Of a DNA stretch of 18,295 bases, positions 13,614 through 18,295 are shown piece after piece. The stretch is from DASZMJ01 sp035551935 (GTDB taxonomy: Bacteria; Planctomycetota; Planctomycetia; Isosphaerales; Isosphaeraceae), in assembly GCA_035551935.1 (NCBI GenBank), contig DASZMJ010000684.1, forward strand, positions 1-18,295, read 5' to 3'. The notes under the pieces were generated by a model. That model did no database searches, had not been told where the DNA came from, and was given only the letters and a program-made list of their open reading frames with translations. A program made the position numbers and the translations under genes. Numbering within the stretch: position 1 is the stretch's first letter; every line of letters begins with the position of its first letter.

Positions 13614-14440
13614 ATTCTTTTACGCTCATTGACGAGGCCGCCGCCGCGATCCGGGCCCGGTGGCCGGAGGTGCCCGGCGTGGCCGTCGTGCTCGGCTCGG
13701 GCCTCGGGCCGCTGGCCGATCGTGCGGCCGATCCGATTGTCATCCCTTATGCGGAGATCCCCCACTTCCCGACGCCCACCGTCGCCGGCCACGCGGGTCG
13801 GCTCGTCCTCGGCCGGCACGGCGGCACGGCGGTGGCCCTCCTGCAAGGGCGGTCCCACTATTACGAGGGACACGACCTCGCGACGGTTTCGTTGCCGGTG
13901 CGCGTGCTGCAACGGCTCGGCGTCCGCACGCTCATCCTGACCGCCGCGGCCGGCGGCATCCGGGCCGATCTCAAGCCGGGCGACCTCGTCTGCATCGCCG
14001 ATCACCTCAACCTGCTCGGCGCCAACCCCCTCCGCGGCCCGAACGACGACCGCCTCGGCCCCCGGTTCCCCGACATGACCGAGGTCTACTCGCGACGCCT
14101 CCGCGACCTCGCGTCCGAGCAGGCCCGCCAACTCGGGATCGACCTCCGCTCGGGCGTTTATGCGTGCATGCCCGGCCCTTGCTACGAGACGCCGGCCGAG
14201 GTCCGCATGCTGCGGACCCTGGGCGCCGACGTCGTGGGGATGTCCACCGTCCCCGAGGCCATCGCCGCCCGCCACGGCGGCATGGACGTGCTCGCCTTCG
14301 CCCTCGTCTCCAACGCCGCCGCCGGCGTCACCGACGCGCCCATCCACCACGAGGAAGTGCTCGAAGCGGGCAGGGCGGCGGGTCCGAGGCTGGGCGATCT
14401 CATCGAGAGGGTCGTGGGGATGGCGCCTCCCTCTTCGTAG
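13610..14440 (+). CDS. punA: Purine-nucleoside phosphorylase (trimeric, 6-oxopurine type)
   Basis: Phosphorolyses inosine and guanosine (and deoxy forms) to base and (deoxy)ribose-1-phosphate. 276 residues, typical of the trimeric type I PNPs. Motifs are VVLGSGLGPLAD (26-37, phosphate loop), LLQGRSHYYEGHD, TAAAGGI, the purine-site Glu in GPCYETPAE, VGMSTVPEAIAARH and VSNAAAG, whose Asn matches the 6-oxopurine-selecting Asn of the family. The ATG overlaps the transporter stop (ATGA). The stop TAG is the TAG of the GTAG foot of the palindromic repeat that follows, so the C-terminal SS is followed at once by the element. Last gene of the nucleoside salvage operon. Confidence 0.94.
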   Translation: MNSFTLIDEAAAAIRARWPEVPGVAVVLGSGLGPLADRAADPIVIPYAEIPHFPTPTVAGHAGRLVLGRHGGTAVALLQGRSHYYEGHDLATVSLPVRVLQRLGVRTLILTAAAGGIRADLKPGDLVCIADHLNLLGANPLRGPNDDRLGPRFPDMTEVYSRRLRDLASEQARQLGIDLRSGVYACMPGPCYETPAEVRMLRTLGADVVGMSTVPEAIAARHGGMDVLAFALVSNAAAGVTDAPIHHEEVLEAGRAAGPRLGDLIERVVGMAPPSS

Positions 14441-14535
14441 GGCAGGGCTCGCCCTGCCTCTTGATCGGGAAGGAAGAGGCAGGGCGAGCCCTGCCCTACG
14501 GGAAGAAGGAAGAGGCAGGGCGAGCCCTGCCCTAC
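14437..14535. repeat. REP/REPIN-like array, GTAGGGCAGGGC family, three units
   Basis: Three 26-base units: 14437-14462 (plus orientation), 14474-14499 and 14510-14535 (both minus). Each has GTAG at its foot and a hairpin GGCAGGGC-TC-GCCCTGCC (8 bp stem, 2-base loop), then TCTT. Short purine-rich spacers separate them. The array exactly fills the gap between the convergent purine nucleoside phosphorylase and glcF genes. The GTAG of unit 1 gives the stop of the former, and the GTAG of unit 3, on the minus strand, gives the stop of the latter. The architecture matches RAYT-mobilised REP sequences. Confidence 0.92.
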
Positions 14536-15899
14536 GAGAATGATTCCATGGACACGCCCCGATAGGCACGATCCAGCAGGTCGACCGGGTGGACGACCTC
14601 GATCGGCTTGCCTTGCTCCTTGGCCTGGCGGGCGATCTGGAGGATGCAGCCGACGTTGCCGGTGGCGACGACCGGGGCGCCGGTGGCGGCGATGCGGTCG
14701 AGCTTGCGGCGGCCGAGGCGGGCGGACATCTCGGGCTGGGTGAGGTTATAGGTGCCCGCGGCGCCGCAGCAGAGCTCGGACTCGTCGAGGGGCACGAGCT
14801 CGAGGCCGGGGATCAGCTTCAAGAGCTGGCGCGGCTGGGCGCGGACGCCCTGGGCGTGGCAGAGGTGGCAGGCGTCGTGATAGGTGACCTTCATCGGCAA
14901 GGGGTGCTCGGGCGCGATGGGGCCGAGGGCGACGAGGAACTCGGAGATGTCGCGGACTTTCGCCACGAACTTCGCGGCGGCGTCGTGCTGCGAGGGCGGG
15001 AGCAGATGGGAATAATCCTTGAGCATCGCGCCGCAGCCGGCGGCGTTGACGACGATCGCGTCGAGCCTGTCGACGTCGAACGCGGCGAGGTTCTGGCGGG
15101 CGAGGCGGAGGGCCGGCCCTTCGACGCCGGAGTGATAGTGGATCGCGCCGCAGCACCCCTGGGCACGGGGGACGACGACCTCGCAGCCGTTCCGCTGGAG
15201 GACGCGGGCGGTCGCGGCGGTGGTGGAGGGGAAGAGGGCGTCGCCGACGCAGCCGAGGAAGAGGCCGACGCGGGCGCGTTTCGGGCCGATCGGCGGCAGG
15301 ACCTCGGGCAGGTGCGACGCCGGGCCGAGCCTCGGCAGCATCGCCTGCAACCGCCGCAACGTCGGCGGCAGGAGGCGGGTCAAGCCGGCCTTCTCGGCCA
15401 GGTCGAGCACGCCGATTCTCTGGAGCAGCTTCGCCGGCAAGAGCGCGGCCTTGACGCGGCCGGCGTAGGGGAAGAGGTGGTGCAGGATCAGCCGCTGCAA
15501 CAGGCTCTCGCGCTCCCGCGGCGGCGTCGAGGCGTGCAGCGCGACCTTGAACGGCTCGATCAGCCGGCCGTACTGGACCCCCGAAGGGCACGCCGTCTCG
15601 CAGGCCCGGCAGTCGAGGCAGAGCTCCAGGTGGCCGCGGACCGCGTCGCTCACGCCGAGGCGGCCGTCGACGACCGCGCGCATCAAATAGATCCGCCCGC
15701 GCGGGCCGTCGTTCTCGTTTCCGGTCTCGACGTAGGTCGGGCAGCTCGCCGTGCAGAGGCCGCAATGCACGCAATCTTGAAACTTCTGATATTCAATCTT
15801 TTGCGCCAGCCAGTCCAGGTCGATCCCCGAGGCCGGCGGCCCGGGGGACGCGCCGGCCTCGGCGGGTGCGGTTTCCGTATCCGTCGTCGCGATCGCCAT
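14532..15899 (-). CDS. glcF: Glycolate oxidase iron-sulfur subunit GlcF
   Basis: Electron-transfer subunit of the membrane-associated glycolate dehydrogenase (glycolate to glyoxylate). 455 residues. Two 4Fe-4S motifs are C43-x2-C46-x2-C49-x3-C53 and C94-x2-C97-x2-C100-x3-C104. Two CCG domains follow, with LFLGCVGDALFP...QGCCGA and YHDACHLCHAQG...ELCCGAAG. The N-terminal 25 residues are a Thr/Ala/Pro-rich extension. The ATG at 15899 has GAGGA 8 nt upstream. The stop TAG belongs to the GTAG foot of the REP-like unit at 14510-14535. It lies downstream of glcE in the same direction, separated by a palindromic repeat. Some paralogous Fe-S subunits (LutA-like, GlpC) share this fold, but glcE beside it favours GlcF. 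Confidence 0.92.
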   Translation of the reverse strand: MAIATTDTETAPAEAGASPGPPASGIDLDWLAQKIEYQKFQDCVHCGLCTASCPTYVETGNENDGPRGRIYLMRAVVDGRLGVSDAVRGHLELCLDCRACETACPSGVQYGRLIEPFKVALHASTPPRERESLLQRLILHHLFPYAGRVKAALLPAKLLQRIGVLDLAEKAGLTRLLPPTLRRLQAMLPRLGPASHLPEVLPPIGPKRARVGLFLGCVGDALFPSTTAATARVLQRNGCEVVVPRAQGCCGAIHYHSGVEGPALRLARQNLAAFDVDRLDAIVVNAAGCGAMLKDYSHLLPPSQHDAAAKFVAKVRDISEFLVALGPIAPEHPLPMKVTYHDACHLCHAQGVRAQPRQLLKLIPGLELVPLDESELCCGAAGTYNLTQPEMSARLGRRKLDRIAATGAPVVATGNVGCILQIARQAKEQGKPIEVVHPVDLLDRAYRGVSMESFS

Positions 15900-15946
15900 C
15901 GGGGCGGTCCTCGGTGGAGCAGCAGGCCCTCACCCGGCCTGTCTTC

Positions 15947-16024
15947 GTAGCAGGCACGCTCCGCGTGCCGTCCGCGAGCGATGATGGCCGGGAAGGCGGA
16001 CGGCACGCGGAGCGTGCCTGCTAC
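15947..16024. repeat. REPIN-like palindrome, GTAGCAGGCACGC family, copy 2
   Basis: Arms 15947-15975 and 15996-16024 are identical to those of the copy at 10021-10098, and the total length is the same (78), but the 20-base centre matches only about half. Flanks also agree: CTTC shortly before GTAG and GAAG shortly after CTAC. It lies in the 159-base glcE-glcF gap and would be transcribed between the two messages, possibly changing their ratio. Confidence 0.92.
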
Positions 16025-16058
16025 GAGGAAGAGGCGGGGGTGAGAGTCGATCCCGTCG

Positions 16059-17303
16059 TCACCCCATTGTAACCACGAATCGCCCCGGGTTCATCACACC
16101 CTTGGGGTCGAGGGCCCGCTTGACCCGCCGCGCCAGGTCCCAATCCGGGCGCGGGTCGCCCCAGACGCGGAGGCGAGGCTTCCAGGCGGTCGGGCAACGG
16201 GGGAGGGTCAGGGCGCCGCCGTCGGCGACGGCCGGGTCGCGGAGGCGGGCGATCGCGGCATCGGCCTCGGGCTCGTTCCAATCGCCGAGCGCGTGGCCGA
16301 GGACGATGCCGTTGCCGGCGTGGGCCTGGATCGCCCAGCGGCCGGGGTCGATCGCGGCGACGTAACGCAGGACCGACGACGGCCGCAAGGTCGCCGCGAA
16401 CGAGACCGGGCCGAGCCCCGCCGCCTGGAACTCCGTCAAGGCCGACCAGAGCGGCGGCGCCTCCGTTCCCTCGACCACGCCCAGGGCCGCCCCCTTCAGC
16501 TCCGAGCGGACCGCCTGGAGCTGCCACGCGACCGCCTCCTTCGCCTCCTCGAAGCCGACGACGAGCACCCAAGGCGCCTCGGGCAGGCCGAGCGGGTCGC
16601 CGAGGTGGGCCGCGGCGGGCCGGTTCAGCAGGTCCAACGCCACGGGCCGGGTCGCCGAGGTGTTGAGGCGGTCGAGGGCCTCGGCGACGGCCTCGGGACG
16701 GTCGTAGGTGGCCCAGACGATCGCGGTGGCCTCGGGGGCGGGGCGGACCTTGAGGGTCAACTGGCAGATCACCCCGAGCGTGCCGAGCGAGCCGGTCAGG
16801 AGCTTGGGCAGGTCGTAGCCGGCGACGTTCTTGACCACCCGCCCACCCCCCTTGACCAGGTTCCCCGCGCCGTCGACGAAGCCGACGCCGATGATCGCGT
16901 CGCGCGGTCGCCCCAGGCCGAACCGGCGCGGGCCGGTGACGTTGCAGGCGAAGATGCCGCCCAGGGTCGCGCGGTCGGGGTGCGGGGCCTCGATCGCGAG
17001 CCGCTGCGTCTGCTCGGCCAGCGTCGCGCGGAGGGCTTCGAGCGTGATGCCGGCCTCGACGGTGATCGTCATGTCCGCGGCCGGGTAGTCGATCACCCGA
17101 TTCAAGGCCGTCGTGTCGATCGCCACGCCCGTCGCCCCGGGAATCCCCCCGTAATCGAGCGCCGTCCGCCCCCCTTGCGGGTAGATCGCCGTCCCCTCCG
17201 ACGCCCGCCGCGACACCGCCTCCTTGAGCTGCTCGATCGTCTCGGGTCGGTCGACGGCCCGGGCAAAGTGGCCGTCGCCGAGGGGGTGGGATGCGGGGGC
17301 CAA
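16059..17303 (-). CDS. glcE: Glycolate oxidase FAD-binding subunit GlcE
   Basis: FAD-binding partner of GlcD/GlcF in glycolate dehydrogenase. About 414 residues. The FAD_binding_4 fold shows YPQGGRTALDYGG, ITVEAGITLEAL, ATLGGIFACNVTGPRR and GGRVVKNVAGYDLPKLLTGS; the C-terminus ends with the family-typical LDPKGVMNPGRF. I chose the TTG at 17303 (product MAPASHPLG...) because a GGAG lies 8 nt upstream. An in-frame GTG at 17339 would add 12 residues but lies inside a palindromic repeat with no ribosome site; GTGs at 17330 and 17327 are also inside it. The expected glcD is not in the window: upstream lie a repeat and a truncated transposase. Confidence 0.9.
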   Translation of the reverse strand: MAPASHPLGDGHFARAVDRPETIEQLKEAVSRRASEGTAIYPQGGRTALDYGGIPGATGVAIDTTALNRVIDYPAADMTITVEAGITLEALRATLAEQTQRLAIEAPHPDRATLGGIFACNVTGPRRFGLGRPRDAIIGVGFVDGAGNLVKGGGRVVKNVAGYDLPKLLTGSLGTLGVICQLTLKVRPAPEATAIVWATYDRPEAVAEALDRLNTSATRPVALDLLNRPAAAHLGDPLGLPEAPWVLVVGFEEAKEAVAWQLQAVRSELKGAALGVVEGTEAPPLWSALTEFQAAGLGPVSFAATLRPSSVLRYVAAIDPGRWAIQAHAGNGIVLGHALGDWNEPEADAAIARLRDPAVADGGALTLPRCPTAWKPRLRVWGDPRPDWDLARRVKRALDPKGVMNPGRFVVTMG

Positions 17304-17323
17304 GGGTGGGTCTCCGGAGGGGT

Positions 17324-17410
17324 TCACCACAAAGGACACAAAGGAAGATCAATTATTAAAAAGCGGATATTTAAACTTCTTCCTTTGTATCCTTTGTGCC
17401 TTTGTGGTGA
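17324..17410. repeat. Imperfect inverted repeat, ACAAAGGACACAAAGG type, upstream of glcE
   Basis: The left arm begins TCACCACAAAGG at 17324 and the right arm ends with its complement at 17410. The arms are built from a tandem CACAAAGGA unit: two copies on the left, three slightly varied on the right. The centre is AT-rich and includes GATATTTAAAC. The centre and the AGGACACA core resemble the element at 3674-3770, so the two probably share ancestry. It covers the promoter region expected for glcE and ends about 75 bases before the transposase gene. Confidence 0.85.
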
Positions 17411-17411
17411 G

Positions 17412-18163
17412 ATTCTCTTCCATCTAGAGCGCCGAACAGCTGGATGGCGCACGGTTTGAAAGGAGATCTCGGTAAGGAGGTGGCCGATGACACCCTATTC
17501 TGAAGATCTCCGACAGCGGGTCGTCGAAACGATCCAGCGCGGTGAGGGGTCGGTGCGACAGATCGCGAGCCGGTTCCTGGTCAGCGTCTCCTTCGTCGTA
17601 CGGTTGCTCAAACTCCATCGCACGACCGGCTCGGTCGAGTCCAGAACGCACGGCGGCGGCAATCCCGCCGTGCTCGGGCCAGAGGATCTGGAGCGGCTTC
17701 GGGAATTGATCCGCCAGCAGCCCGATGCCACGCTCAAGGAATGCCGCCAGCGACTTGGCCTCTCGTGCAGCCTCAGGACCATCTCGCGCGCCTTGGCCAA
17801 ATTGGGGCTGCCACGCAAGAAGAAGGTGCCCCGTGCCCAGGAGCAGGACCGCCCGGAGGTCCAAGAGCAGCGACGTGAATTCTGCGAGCAACTCGCCGAC
17901 GTGGACCCGGAACGGCTGGTTTTCGTGGATGAATGCGGGGCCAACACGGCCATGACCCGAACTTACGGCCGTGCCCCAGCGGGAGAGCGCGTCTACGCCA
18001 CGACGCCCGGGCACTGGGAGTCGATCACGCTGACCAGCGGAATGCGCCTCTCCGGGGTGACAGCGACATTCGCCTTCCCGGGCGCCACCAACACCGCGAT
18101 ATTCGAGGACTACGTGGAGGAGGTGCTGGCCCCGGAATTGAAGCCCGGCGACGTGGCAGGGCG
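17412..18163 (+). mobile_element. Remnant of an IS630-family insertion sequence (boundaries approximate)
   Basis: The left end lies somewhere between the palindromic repeat (17410) and the transposase start; a CTAG at 17426-17429 is a possible TA target site but no inverted repeat pair can be confirmed. The right end is missing: similarity to IS630 transposases stops at about 18163, after which the sequence is unrelated. The remnant therefore cannot move by itself. Confidence 0.55.
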
Positions 18164-18191
18164 ACGGCATCTTATCTCACGTGCTGAATAG
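17487..18191 (+). CDS. IS630 family transposase, C-terminally truncated
   Basis: 234 residues versus about 340-360 for intact family members. The N-terminal helix-turn-helix region (about 20-45, VRQIASRFLVSVSFVVRLLK) is followed by a second winged-helix-like segment (82-112), a basic KKK linker, and the start of the DDE domain. The first catalytic Asp is in VFVDECGAN (Asp148), then YGRAPAGERV and the TLTSGMRLSGV segment. The protein leaves the family after ELKPGDV (residue 223), just before the second Asp (normally V-M-D-N), and runs 11 foreign residues to a stop. With two of three acidic residues lost it should be inactive. A near-perfect ribosome site TAAGGAGGTG (17473-17482) precedes the ATG. 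Confidence 0.88.
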   Translation: MTPYSEDLRQRVVETIQRGEGSVRQIASRFLVSVSFVVRLLKLHRTTGSVESRTHGGGNPAVLGPEDLERLRELIRQQPDATLKECRQRLGLSCSLRTISRALAKLGLPRKKKVPRAQEQDRPEVQEQRREFCEQLADVDPERLVFVDECGANTAMTRTYGRAPAGERVYATTPGHWESITLTSGMRLSGVTATFAFPGATNTAIFEDYVEEVLAPELKPGDVAGRRHLISRAE

Positions 18192-18293
18192 GACTTTCTC
18201 CCTGTAGTCATCGCTCAGGGCACACTTGAGCCGCTTCGTCTCGATCCCGCGCCGGCAGCCGGTCTCGCGTCGGAGTCGCCCGAGGGCGAACCG
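18177..18293 (-). CDS. Possible C-terminal end of an unidentified gene entering from the right edge
   Basis: The minus-strand frame is open from the window edge to a TGA at 18179-18177, giving 38 codons that end ...ALSDDYREKVLFST. Its third codon positions are more GC-rich than in the other two minus-strand frames over the same stretch. The composition looks like real protein (mixed charged and hydrophobic). I do not recognise it. It begins just where similarity to the IS630 transposase ends, so it may belong to the sequence that truncated that element. Short and edge-limited, so only a tentative call. Confidence 0.3.
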   Translation of the reverse strand, partial: RFALGRLRRETGCRRGIETKRLKCALSDDYREKVLFST

Positions 18294-18295
18294 GC

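Noticed and set aside
17337..17339. GTG at 17339 as the start of glcE
   Set aside because: It lies in the arm of a palindromic repeat, has no ribosome site, and would add residues (SFVVNPSG) that come partly from the repeat. The TTG at 17303 has a GGAG 8 bases upstream. It cannot be fully excluded.

Overview
The window is GC-rich chromosomal DNA with tightly packed, often overlapping genes. The best guess for the source is a planctomycete, probably of the Isosphaeraceae type. The reasons are the very high GC content, a zinc ribbon of the kind seen at the N-terminus of planctomycete Ser/Thr kinases but here fused to a membrane acyltransferase, a pyruvoyl-type arginine decarboxylase next to a deoxyhypusine synthase homologue, and many palindromic intergenic repeats. 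This assignment is inference; there is no rRNA or other marker gene in the window.

Layout. (1) 1-3675, plus strand: the 3' part of ruvA, two paralogous zinc-ribbon, C-terminally membrane-anchored proteins joined by an ATGA overlap, then ruvB with its own likely promoter. (2) 3722-6442, minus strand: an overlapping set reading pdaD (arginine to agmatine), a deoxyhypusine synthase-like protein, and a Sua5/TsaC-type threonylcarbamoyl-AMP synthase. (3) 6660-8012, minus strand: a DUF1624/HGSNAT-like membrane acyltransferase. (4) 8013-8835: a divergent regulatory region with two TGCCA-N3-TGGCA dyads and a good sigma-54 type promoter in front of an Hsp20 chaperone. (5) 9130-9996: a membrane-anchored, divergent DUF3179 protein. 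(6) 10292-14440, plus strand: a nucleoside salvage operon of uracil phosphoribosyltransferase, thymidine phosphorylase, a CNT/NupC-type transporter and purine nucleoside phosphorylase. (7) 14532-17303, minus strand: glycolate oxidase subunits GlcF and GlcE. (8) 17487 to the end: a truncated IS630-family transposase and a possible partial gene entering from the right edge on the minus strand.

The most striking feature outside the genes is a set of six palindromic elements from four sequence groups. Two groups carry a GTAG tetranucleotide at the foot of a short hairpin, arranged as inverted pairs, which is the architecture of REP/REPIN sequences moved by RAYT transposases. Another group has long arms built on a repeated AGGACACA motif and an AT-rich centre. 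The last is a pair of identical stem-loops inside the nucleoside operon. At two convergent gene junctions the element supplies the stop codons of the flanking genes, and in one case it also encodes the last 15 residues of Sua5. No tRNA, rRNA or CRISPR array was seen.
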